Assembly (NCBI GenBank): GCA_021739625.1
Contig: JAIPBJ010000019.1
Location: forward strand, 1-38,696
Direction of reading: 5' to 3'
DNA: 38,696 nucleotides
Source of the DNA: Flavobacteriales bacterium
GTDB taxonomy: Bacteria > Bacteroidota > Bacteroidia > UBA10329
This document shows positions 1-7,858 of this stretch, one piece after another. Below the pieces are notes generated by a model. That model saw only the letters and a list, made by a program, of their open reading frames with translations. It was not told where the DNA came from and did not search any database. The first letter of the stretch is position 1. Each line of letters begins with the position of its first letter. The translations under genes were made by a program, and so were the position numbers.

Positions 1-858
<858 letters not shown>

Positions 859-1008
859 TTAAAAGAGTGTATAGACGAAAGGTGCAACTGCACTGCCTCC
901 TCCGAAGACCAGCAGCAGACCCAACAGCATCAAGGTGATGATGATGGGCGCCAGCCAGAACTTCTTCCGCTCGCTCATGAACTGCCACAACTCGCTTAGA
1001 AACTCCAT
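859..1008 (-). CDS. DUF5989-like small membrane protein (49 aa)
   Basis: This short gene encodes MEFLSELWQFMSERKKFWL followed by one hydrophobic helix (about residues 20-37) and a conserved-looking tail ending AVAPFVYTLF. The pattern matches what I recall of DUF5989, single-pass proteins of about 50 residues often found beside SxtJ-like proteins and carbamoyltransferases in polysaccharide or secondary-metabolite loci. A longer reading from 1095 would add 29 residues that look unlike the family, so I take the internal ATG at 1008. It lies 57 bp upstream of the WbpB/WlbA-like gene on the same strand and may be co-transcribed with it. Its function is unknown; a membrane-anchoring or accessory role in surface glycan modification is only an inference from context. 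Confidence 0.75.
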   Translation of the reverse strand: MEFLSELWQFMSERKKFWLAPIIITLMLLGLLLVFGGGSAVAPFVYTLF

Positions 1009-1107
1009 GTGAAGGCTAATGTGGATGGATTGGGAAAATGTGAGATTTCGGGGCGAAAGATAGTGTTTGACCTTGTGGCTCATGGAGTGCCCCATGCCCT
1101 ATGATAC

Positions 1108-1953
1108 TTAGGAAGCCAGCATCCGCAGCATGTTGGCGATGAACGGCTTCAGTTCCTTCCTCGGCACGATCTTGTCCAAGAAGCCATGCTCAAGAACGAA
1201 CTCGGAGGTCTGAAAATCCTTTGGCAGATCCTTGCCTATGGTCTCTTTGATTACACGTGGGCCTGCAAAGCCGATCAGTGCGCCAGGTTCTGCGATGTTC
1301 AGGTCGCCCAGCATGGCAAATGATGCCGTGATGCCGCCTGTGGTGGGGTCGGTGAGCAGGGAAATGTATGGAATGCCCTTTTTCGAAAGCAGAGAAAGCC
1401 TTGCCGAGGTCTTGGCCATCTGCATCAGCGAATAGGCCGCCTCCATCATGCGTGCCCCGCCCGACCGGGAAATGACCATCAGTGGCACATTCTCCTCAAT
1501 GCAGCGGTCGATGGCGCGCGACAGTTTCTCGCCCACAACGCTGCCCATCGATCCTCCGATGAAATTGAAGTCCATTGCTGCCACAATGAGCTTTTCACCG
1601 TCAGCAGTGCCGATGGCCGTGCGTATGGCATCATGCAGTCCGGTCTTCTCGCAGGTCTCCTCCAACCGTTCGGTGTAGGGCCGCGAGTCGGTGAAATGAA
1701 GCGGGTCGTTTGAGAAGATCTGCTCGTTGAAAAGCTCGAACCGCCCATCATCGAACAGGATGTGGAAGTATTCCTTGGACCCGATGCGCTGGTGGTGGCC
1801 GCATTTGGCACACACCCATAGATTGGCCTCGTTCTCAGCGGTGGGAGTCACCTGCTTGCATCCCGGGCACTTGTGCCACAGGCCCTCAGGGGTCTCCTTC
1901 TTGTTCTGCGTGGAGGTGGTGATGCCTCCTTTTATCCGTTTGAACCAGCCCAT
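1108..1953 (-). CDS. accD: Acetyl-CoA carboxylase carboxyltransferase subunit beta
   Basis: This is the beta subunit of the carboxyltransferase half of acetyl-CoA carboxylase, which moves the carboxyl group from biotin to acetyl-CoA to make malonyl-CoA for fatty-acid synthesis. At 281 aa it is the usual length. An N-terminal zinc ribbon is visible (C29, C32, C48, C51). The crotonase-like core follows, with the SRSGGARMMEAAYSLMQMAK segment, the GGITASFAMLGD segment and GFAGPRVI near the C-terminus. It is cytosolic and needs AccA, which is not in this window. It lies downstream of the aldolase gene on the same strand, separated by a 105-bp spacer that holds a large imperfect hairpin. Confidence 0.97.
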   Translation of the reverse strand: MGWFKRIKGGITTSTQNKKETPEGLWHKCPGCKQVTPTAENEANLWVCAKCGHHQRIGSKEYFHILFDDGRFELFNEQIFSNDPLHFTDSRPYTERLEETCEKTGLHDAIRTAIGTADGEKLIVAAMDFNFIGGSMGSVVGEKLSRAIDRCIEENVPLMVISRSGGARMMEAAYSLMQMAKTSARLSLLSKKGIPYISLLTDPTTGGITASFAMLGDLNIAEPGALIGFAGPRVIKETIGKDLPKDFQTSEFVLEHGFLDKIVPRKELKPFIANMLRMLAS

Positions 1954-1959
1954 CCGTTC

Positions 1960-2057
1960 TCAATTGACAATGAACAATTCTCAATGAACAATTTACCTGA
2001 TGAACCTGATCGCCTCATTTCGCAATTGTTCATTGATAATTGCCAATTGATAATTGA
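1960..2057. repeat. Imperfect inverted repeat built of 7-bp units between fba and accD
   Basis: The left arm (1960-1993) consists of heptamers of the CAATTGA/CAATGAA type. The right arm (2024-2057) consists of heptamers of the GTTCATT/GATAATT type. The reverse complement of the right arm aligns with the left arm over about 34 nt with few differences, around a loop of about 30 nt. The right arm ends one base from the aldolase stop codon, and the left arm ends six bases before the accD start. It could act as an intercistronic terminator or stability element; no function is proven. Confidence 0.7.
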
Positions 2058-2058
2058 C

Positions 2059-3120
2059 CTATGCAATGGTGATCTCCTTGCTCAGGTAAACATCCTGAAT
2101 GGCATGGAGCAGTCCGACACCCTCGGTCATTGGTTTTTGGAAGGCCTTTCTTCCTGAAATGAGCCCATGACCACCAGCGCGCTTGTTGATGACGGCAGTT
2201 TCCACCGCCTCGGAAAGGTCTGTGGCACCGGCAGATGCACCACCGCTGTTGATGAGACCGATGCGGCCCATATAGCAGTTGGCGGCCTGATAGCGGCACA
2301 GGTCTATGGGGTGGTCGGTGGTCAGTTCGCTGTACACATTCTTGTGTGTCTTTCCGTAGTTCTGAAGCGCGTTGTAGCCGCCATTGTTGGTGGGCAGTTT
2401 CTGCTTGATGATGTCGGCCTGAATGGTGACCCCGATATGGTTGGCCTGTCCCGTGAGGTCGGCAGCGGTGTGATAATCGACCCCGTCCTTTTTGAAACCG
2501 CTGTTGCGCAGATAGCACCAGAGCACGGTGGCCAGGCCGAGTTCGTGCGCGTATGCGAATGCCTCCGATACTTCCACGATCTGGCGTGCACTTTCGTCAG
2601 ACCCGAAATAGATGGTGGCCCCAACGGCTGCCGCACCCATGTTGTAGGCATCGTCTATCGTGCCGAACATGATCTGGTCGAACTTGTTGGGATAGGTGAG
2701 CAGCTCGTTATGGTTGATCTTGACGATGAACGGGATCTTGTGGGCGTATTTGCGCGAGCAGGAGGCCAGCACCCCGAAAGTGGAGGCCACCGCGTTGCAA
2801 TCGCCCTCGATGGCCAGTTTCACGATGTTGTGCGAATCGAAGTAGATGGGATTGGGGGCAAAGCTGGCCGCAGCCGAATGCTCGATGCCCTGATCCACCG
2901 GCAGGATGGACACATATCCGCTGCCGCCCAAGCGGCCGTGACCATAGATCCATTCCAAGTTGCGCAGCACACGGCTGTTGCGGTTGGTCTCAGTGAAGTG
3001 CTCTGAAACGAAATTCCCACTGGGAAGGATCAGACTTTCCTTCGGAAAAGTGGTACAGGTGTGATTGAGCAGCGAATCGGCCTTGTTGCCGAGAAGTTCA
3101 ACTATTTTGCTGTAAGCCAT
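2059..3120 (-). CDS. fbaB: Class I fructose-bisphosphate aldolase (FbaB/DhnA type)
   Basis: This 353-aa protein is a Schiff-base aldolase that reversibly splits fructose 1,6-bisphosphate into dihydroxyacetone phosphate and glyceraldehyde 3-phosphate in glycolysis and gluconeogenesis. Recognisable segments are [19 protein letters not shown], the lysine-bearing [14 protein letters not shown] (which probably includes the catalytic lysine), [15 protein letters not shown], and the phosphate-binding [18 protein letters not shown] near the C-terminus. It is the archaeal/FbaB branch and not the zinc class II enzyme that I recall at this position in several other Bacteroidota. It starts at ATG 3120, 85 bp after the tamL stop, and precedes accD. 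The product is cytosolic. Confidence 0.93.
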   Translation of the reverse strand: MAYSKIVELLGNKADSLLNHTCTTFPKESLILPSGNFVSEHFTETNRNSRVLRNLEWIYGHGRLGGSGYVSILPVDQGIEHSAAASFAPNPIYFDSHNIVKLAIEGDCNAVASTFGVLASCSRKYAHKIPFIVKINHNELLTYPNKFDQIMFGTIDDAYNMGAAAVGATIYFGSDESARQIVEVSEAFAYAHELGLATVLWCYLRNSGFKKDGVDYHTAADLTGQANHIGVTIQADIIKQKLPTNNGGYNALQNYGKTHKNVYSELTTDHPIDLCRYQAANCYMGRIGLINSGGASAGATDLSEAVETAVINKRAGGHGLISGRKAFQKPMTEGVGLLHAIQDVYLSKEITIA

Positions 3121-3205
3121 GTTCTACACTGTTTTTTCTAAGGTCGGCAAAGCTAAGGAAATTCAAAAGCGTGGTCGAATGCGCACCACACTTGAGAAAC
3201 CCGCC

Positions 3206-5635
3206 TCAGAAGGGATAACCGATACCGATGTTGAGATTGACGTCCGAGAATCTGAAACGGTCTATCACCCATCTGTTGCCCTCCTCGAAACTTGGATCGT
3301 GAAACGGTGTGGCCACATCGAGACGGATGACGAAGAAGTTGAAGTCCAGACGCAGACCTACGCCCATTCCAAGGGCTATCTCCTTATAGAACCGGGTGAA
3401 ATCGAAGTTGCTGTTGGGCCGGTCCTTGTCGGGTTTCACCAGCCAGATGTTGCCGGCATCGGCAAACACGGCCCCCTTGAACCAACGGAAGATGTCGAAC
3501 CGGTATTCGATGTTGAATTCCAGCTTGATGTCAGCGAACTGGTCGCGCAGGTTGAGCGAATCTGGCAGCGACCCCGGCCCGAGCGACCGCACCCGCCAGG
3601 CCCGTATGCCATTGGCACCGCCCGCGAAGAAGCTGCTTTCGAACGGCACCGCACCCAGATTCAACAACGGATAGGCCAGTCCATGATAGGCCCTGAACAC
3701 CGCCTGACTGTGTGTGTTGATCATCACGTAGCGCCTGAAGTCGATCTCGTATTTCAGATACTGCGAGAAGGGGATGTTGAACATGCGATAGCTGCCAGTC
3801 GTGTCCTTGTCGGCCTGTGCAGCGGCAAAGATCCCTCTCAGCAGATTGCCCGAACTCTCCAGTTTCAACCTCATGAATGAGAAATTCTCCCGCTTGTTAA
3901 GCTTCTGTCCCGAATAGATCAGGGTGTAGTTGGTGGCCGTGGTCATGTGTGGGCGATAGCTGTTGCGCAGCAGTTCATCGCGCAGCCCTTCGATCCGCGC
4001 AATGAACTGCGGATCCTCGTTGTAGATGTTCACGAAATTCACTTCCAACGGATTGAGCCTGTGCTGCAGATTGAGGCCCTGTGACCACTGGTATCCGAAC
4101 CGTCCGGTGAAAATGGAACGGGTGTAATCGGGACGCTGCTGGAAGTTGTAGGCCACCGACATGATGGTGCGGGGATTGCCATAGCGCAGCAGCCTGTCGG
4201 TCTTGAACGGGGCGAGGAACTTTGGGACCGTGAGGCTTATCTCCGGGCTGAATTCCAGCGTATTGAACGGAAGCCCGTCCCAGATGGGCCTGTCGGCCAC
4301 ATTGGTGGAGACGACCTGCGTCTCGATACCGCCCCGCAGCTTGAATTCAAGGATCTCGGCACCACGGAACAGGTTGCGGTTCTGATAGGTGATGGATGCC
4401 GACACGCCCAGATTGCCCTCGGTGTTGGTGCCCTGCGCCTCGATGGCATACGACTGCTGCATGGCAGGCGACAGTTGGATGTAGCAGTCCAGCACGTGGC
4501 TGCCATCGGCTTCTATCCTGTCCTGGAACGAGACATTGATGAGCCTGAATGCACGCAGACTCGACAGATACTGGTAGGTCAATTCCGACCTGCGGATGCG
4601 GTACAGGTCGCCCTCGTTGAAGAACAGCTTGTCATAAAGCATATCGGGCCGATACTTGAACCTGCCATCAGCGATGAAGTAAATGCCGTTGTAGAACAGG
4701 GTGTCCTTGGATGCGAACGGCCGCTTGGGGTCATGGTCGGTGTGCACATAGATGTTGCGGATCGTATAGGTCTGATGGCCCTTGGACTTTACAAGGGCCG
4801 TGTCCTTTCGTACAGGCCCTTCGATATAGAGCGTCATGTCCACCTCGTGCGTGCCTGTCGCAGAATCGGCCCTGAAACGCACATAGCTGTCATCGAAGGC
4901 ATAGAATCCGTTGCTCTTCAACAGGCGGTCGATGCGTTCACGTTCCTTTTGGAACTTTTCCACATCATAGTTCATGCCCGGCCTCACGATGCTCGACCGG
5001 CCCGTTTCCGGTTTCACAAGACCTGCGAGGTTGCGGTCGGTGATGTCATATTTGAAAAGCCTGACACGGTAGGGGATCCCCGATCTGACGGTATAGTAGG
5101 CGCGGGCCTTCCTGTGCTTCGGGTCGAGGCTCACCGAATCGGTCACCACCGCGTTGAAATGCCCTTTGCCGCGCAGATAGAATTCAAGCTGCTCGGCAGA
5201 TTTCTTGGCCATCAGGGCGTCATAGATCACCGGTTCCTCGCCTATGTCCCTCAACCACTCCCAGAACGACCTTCTCCGTTCCTTCGGGTCTTTGCCCTTG
5301 GCCACCCTTCTTATGTTGCGTGCCTCGTTCTTTGCCGCTATGCGCTTTCCTGCGGCCTCCATCTTCTGTTCATTCACCAGATTGAACACCTGCAGGTGGA
5401 ACCGATAGAAGCCGAGGATCCTCCGGTTGGGCTTCTGCCTGATGAATCCTTCCAGATCGCTCTTCGAAACGATGCGGCTGTCGTTCACCACCTTGTTCTT
5501 CACCAGCAGATGTTCTCCCTGTTCCAACTTGCGGGTGGGCGAGCAACCGCCCGCCAGCAGGGCCAACATGAGGCCCAGGGCCGCAACATGCAGCCCTAGC
5601 AAGGATGGATGGGAGAATTTCAGACCTTTAGCCAC
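3206..5635 (-). CDS. tamL: TamL-like outer-membrane assembly lipoprotein (BamA/TamA superfamily)
   Basis: The 809-aa product has a lipoprotein signal with lipobox LAGGC (lipidated cysteine at residue 31). A periplasmic region follows that resembles POTRA domains (for example NGFYAFDDSYVRFRADS). The C-terminal half reads as an Omp85-type beta barrel, with a FFAGGANGIRAWRVRSLGPG segment matching the conserved barrel/loop region, and the chain ends in GIGYPF with a terminal phenylalanine. In Bacteroidota the lipidated TamA-like protein is called TamL and works with TamB in outer-membrane protein or envelope assembly. The start chosen is GTG at 5635. The next ATG (5569) would leave too short a signal peptide. 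It is divergent from the methyltransferase gene, with only 14 bp between the annotated starts. Confidence 0.88.
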   Translation of the reverse strand: MAKGLKFSHPSLLGLHVAALGLMLALLAGGCSPTRKLEQGEHLLVKNKVVNDSRIVSKSDLEGFIRQKPNRRILGFYRFHLQVFNLVNEQKMEAAGKRIAAKNEARNIRRVAKGKDPKERRRSFWEWLRDIGEEPVIYDALMAKKSAEQLEFYLRGKGHFNAVVTDSVSLDPKHRKARAYYTVRSGIPYRVRLFKYDITDRNLAGLVKPETGRSSIVRPGMNYDVEKFQKERERIDRLLKSNGFYAFDDSYVRFRADSATGTHEVDMTLYIEGPVRKDTALVKSKGHQTYTIRNIYVHTDHDPKRPFASKDTLFYNGIYFIADGRFKYRPDMLYDKLFFNEGDLYRIRRSELTYQYLSSLRAFRLINVSFQDRIEADGSHVLDCYIQLSPAMQQSYAIEAQGTNTEGNLGVSASITYQNRNLFRGAEILEFKLRGGIETQVVSTNVADRPIWDGLPFNTLEFSPEISLTVPKFLAPFKTDRLLRYGNPRTIMSVAYNFQQRPDYTRSIFTGRFGYQWSQGLNLQHRLNPLEVNFVNIYNEDPQFIARIEGLRDELLRNSYRPHMTTATNYTLIYSGQKLNKRENFSFMRLKLESSGNLLRGIFAAAQADKDTTGSYRMFNIPFSQYLKYEIDFRRYVMINTHSQAVFRAYHGLAYPLLNLGAVPFESSFFAGGANGIRAWRVRSLGPGSLPDSLNLRDQFADIKLEFNIEYRFDIFRWFKGAVFADAGNIWLVKPDKDRPNSNFDFTRFYKEIALGMGVGLRLDFNFFVIRLDVATPFHDPSFEEGNRWVIDRFRFSDVNLNIGIGYPF

Positions 5636-5649
5636 GGCTGTCGCATCTG

Positions 5650-6447
5650 ATGGCCCGGATACAAATACTACTCCAAGTCTTGTCAGTCACACGTTCTGAG
5701 ATTCAGCAGATTCGGGCACTCCAACAGCGGCCGGAGCGGAAGGCCACAGGGCTCTTCCTTGTCGAGGGCGTGAAGGTAGTGAGCGAACTCATAGCCTCGC
5801 GCATCACCGTGGAGGCCCTCTACTGCACAGACCCGGCCTTTCTCGACAGCATGCAAGGTGATTTCAGAAGAGAAACGGTCACTTCCAAGGATTTGGAACG
5901 GATGTCATCGCTCACCACCCCCAATGCCGTCATCGCAGTGGCGCGGATCCCTGCTGTGGAGAAGATCGCGTGGCATGACGACCTGATCCTTGCCCTTGAC
6001 GGCCTGCGTGACCCGGGCAACTTGGGCACCATCATTCGCACGGCCCGCTGGTTCGGTGTGCAGCAGATCCTATGTTCTGCCGACTGTGTGGACGCGTTCG
6101 GTCCCAAGGTGGTGCAAGGGGCCATGGGCGCACTGTTCCACACCTCCATCATCCCATGCGAGCTGAGATCCATGGTCGGATCAGCGAAACAGGAGGGATT
6201 CAGGGCGGTGAGTGCCACGCTGGAGGGAATTCCCGTCCACGGGGCAGACCTTTCGGGCCGCATCATGCTGGTCATCGGAAGCGAGTCGCACGGGGTGAGC
6301 AGTTCAGTGCGGGAGGTCTGCGACATGGAGGTGAGCATTCCTTTCCATGGCCTTTCGCAGCCTGTCGAATCGCTCAATGCGGCCATAGCTGCCGGCATCC
6401 TTATTTCTGAACTGAGACAGCACGCTGGCCATGTCGAGCAAGGATAG
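5650..6447 (+). CDS. TrmH/SpoU family RNA 2'-O-methyltransferase
   Basis: This 265-aa SAM-dependent SPOUT methyltransferase has an N-terminal substrate-binding domain ([14 protein letters not shown]) and a knotted catalytic domain. The catalytic domain carries motif 1 ([18 protein letters not shown]), motif 2 ([10 protein letters not shown]) and motif 3 ([13 protein letters not shown]). It probably 2'-O-methylates rRNA or tRNA; the target nucleotide cannot be read from sequence. The ATG at 5650 sits only 14 bp from the divergent tamL start, and the homologous N-terminus seems to begin about ten residues later. A TTG at 5680 is therefore a plausible true start. Its 3' end overlaps ruvC by 17 bp, suggesting co-translation. 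Confidence 0.93.
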   Translation: MARIQILLQVLSVTRSEIQQIRALQQRPERKATGLFLVEGVKVVSELIASRITVEALYCTDPAFLDSMQGDFRRETVTSKDLERMSSLTTPNAVIAVARIPAVEKIAWHDDLILALDGLRDPGNLGTIIRTARWFGVQQILCSADCVDAFGPKVVQGAMGALFHTSIIPCELRSMVGSAKQEGFRAVSATLEGIPVHGADLSGRIMLVIGSESHGVSSSVREVCDMEVSIPFHGLSQPVESLNAAIAAGILISELRQHAGHVEQG

Positions 6448-7003
6448 GATGATCCTGGGCATCGACCCCGGCACGGTGGTCATGGGCTATGGGGTGCTGC
6501 ACGTTACCGACAGCGGGCTGAAGGTGGTGGCCCTCGGAGTGATCAAACTCGACAGGTTCAAGGACCAGGCCACGCGGCTCAAAGTGATCTTCGACCGCAC
6601 CACGGCCATCATGCGCGAGTACTGCCCCGATGAACTGGCCATAGAGGCCCCGTTCTTTGGCAAGAATGTGCAGTCCATGCTCAAACTGGGGCGGGCCCAG
6701 GGCGTGTGCATCGCGTCCGCATTGGCCCTCAACATCCCTATTGTCGAATATGCGCCCCGCAGGATCAAGCAGTCCATCACCGGCAACGGTGCCGCATCCA
6801 AGGAGCAGGTGGCCGCCATGCTGCAGAGCATTCTCAAGACCTCGATGGAGGAATTCCCGATGGATGCCACCGATGCGCTCGCAGCGGCCGTGTGCCATCA
6901 TTTCAGCGCAGGCCGCGCAGGCATTCCCACCGCAGGGGCAGGAGGGAAGAAGGCCTCGGGCTGGGCCGCATTCCTCAAACAGAATCCCGACAGGAAACTG
7001 TGA
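6431..7003 (+). CDS. ruvC: Holliday junction resolvase RuvC
   Basis: RuvC is the endonuclease that cuts four-way DNA junctions during recombination and repair, acting with RuvAB. The 190-aa protein has the RNase H-like fold signature ILGIDPG (D12). The second acidic residue is E72 in [10 protein letters not shown], and the C-terminal pair is D145/D148 in [14 protein letters not shown], so the full acidic catalytic set is present. The start is ATG 6431, inside the end of the methyltransferase gene; ATG 6449 (MILGIDPG) is an alternative. The C-terminal 25 residues or so ([20 protein letters not shown]) form a basic tail. Confidence 0.96.
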   Translation: MSSKDRMILGIDPGTVVMGYGVLHVTDSGLKVVALGVIKLDRFKDQATRLKVIFDRTTAIMREYCPDELAIEAPFFGKNVQSMLKLGRAQGVCIASALALNIPIVEYAPRRIKQSITGNGAASKEQVAAMLQSILKTSMEEFPMDATDALAAAVCHHFSAGRAGIPTAGAGGKKASGWAAFLKQNPDRKL

Positions 7004-7392
7004 GCCGGGCAATGGCTGTTGTCGGTGGCATTGCCCCGCCCGTTCCGCCCGCCTGCGCCTTTGGCTTTTCCAGTGCCCGCACAGATTCCCGCCCGGCAAA
7101 CGGAACATCCCGCCAGATGCGGGAGAGGGGCCGGGCGTGCTCGGCCCTCGGCAAACTGCGCCTGATGATGTTGCGGGGGAGCATTAATGGTTTCCGTTGA
7201 ATGGGACATACCATCCGCTTCCATCACAGCCACAGCCGTGAACAGCGGCATCTTTTCCGCTATGACAGACACGTCATCCTATGATCCATATCACATATTT
7301 ACCATTATTTTTACATCGTCCGTCAGCACTTTGAGCCATGCCGCTGCTCGTTTTATCCCTTCCGTTGAAGAAAATGCCTGTTCCGTCACGGT

Positions 7393-7602
7393 CGGAAGCA
7401 GTTGAAACAGCTACGGAAGCAGTTCAAACAGACACGGAAGCACTTCAAACAGACACGGAAGCAGTTCAAACGCCTACGGAGGCAGTTGAAACAGCCACGG
7501 AAGCACATGTAACTTCTACGGAAGCAGTTTAAACTCCTACGGAAGCAGTTCAGATCGCTACGGAAGCAGTTGAAACAGCTACGGAAACCATGAATATGGC
7601 AA
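7393..7602. repeat. Tandem array of ten 21-bp units
   Basis: Ten consecutive 21-bp units begin CGGAAGC (or a close variant) at 7393, 7414, 7435, 7456, 7477, 7498, 7519, 7540, 7561 and 7582. The consensus is roughly CGGAAGCAGTT-AAACAG-TA. Units 1 and 9 are identical (CGGAAGCAGTTGAAACAGCT plus A), while units 6 and 10 are the most diverged. Since 21 is a multiple of three, each frame repeats a heptapeptide: EAVETAT-like on the plus strand, stopped in unit 7, and CFNCFRS-like on the minus strand, open throughout. Confidence 0.92.
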
Positions 7603-7612
7603 CGGAAATGGT

Positions 7613-7724
7613 CCATTTCCCAGTGGCTTCCCCTCCGGGACTGCCCGTGGCCCTTCGGGCTATGACGCTGCCCATTTCCCAGCGGCTTCGCCTGCGGGAC
7701 TGGCCATGGCCCTTCGGGCTATGA
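7613..7724. repeat. Two-copy 59-bp direct duplication with internal hairpins
   Basis: The segment 7613-7665 recurs at 7672-7724 with a 59-bp offset and a handful of substitutions. Both copies start CCATTTCCCAG and end GGCCCTTCGGGCTATGA. Each copy contains the short dyad GCCC-TTC-GGGC. It follows the 21-bp array directly, so repeated DNA occupies 7393-7724. Confidence 0.85.
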
Positions 7725-7858
7725 GGCCATCCATGGCGCGGCAGGCCCACTCTAAAGCAATCGCAACGCTGCCCTGCGGCTTTGCACACCACCTGTTTCA
7801 CCGGCCTGCTACCTTTGAACCGCATTCGGTCACCATTGTGCCGTTCCGCCTTCCTCCC

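Larger units (their letters stand above)
7004..7858. other. 855-bp non-coding stretch between ruvC and the PKD protein gene
   Basis: I see no credible gene here. From 7004 to about 7200 the sequence is GC-rich with small dyads, including a 6-bp-arm hairpin at 7128-7147. From 7200 to 7390 there is nothing recognisable. From 7393 to 7602 there is a 21-bp tandem array, and from 7613 to 7724 a 59-bp direct duplication. The remainder leads into the signal peptide of the PKD gene. A longer reading of that gene from 7706 is possible, but its extra 51 residues look like translated spacer. Confidence 0.75.

Noticed and set aside
4475-5599. 374-aa plus-strand frame within tamL
   Set aside because: It is antisense to a well-supported lipoprotein/barrel gene, and its translation has no domain or signal.
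7128-7147. GGGCCG...CGGCCC hairpin as the ruvC terminator
   Set aside because: It lies 125 bp after the stop and has no T-run, so it could be a chance dyad in GC-rich DNA.
6898-7272. 124-aa minus-strand frame over the ruvC end and spacer
   Set aside because: It has low-complexity Ala/Gly/Arg content and overlaps ruvC antisense, with no recognisable feature.
7338-7532. 64-aa plus-strand frame with EAVETAT repeats
   Set aside because: It ends at a stop inside unit 7 of the array, its N-terminal part is unremarkable, and it does not span the repeat.
7386-7616. 76-aa minus-strand frame of CFNCFRS heptads
   Set aside because: It is open only because the 21-bp repeat lacks stops in that frame. 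There is no signal, no flanking domain and no start context. It is kept as a repeat and not called as a gene.
7706-7858. N-terminal extension of the PKD protein
   Set aside because: The 51 extra residues run through the end of the 59-bp duplication and precede a textbook signal peptide starting at 7859.
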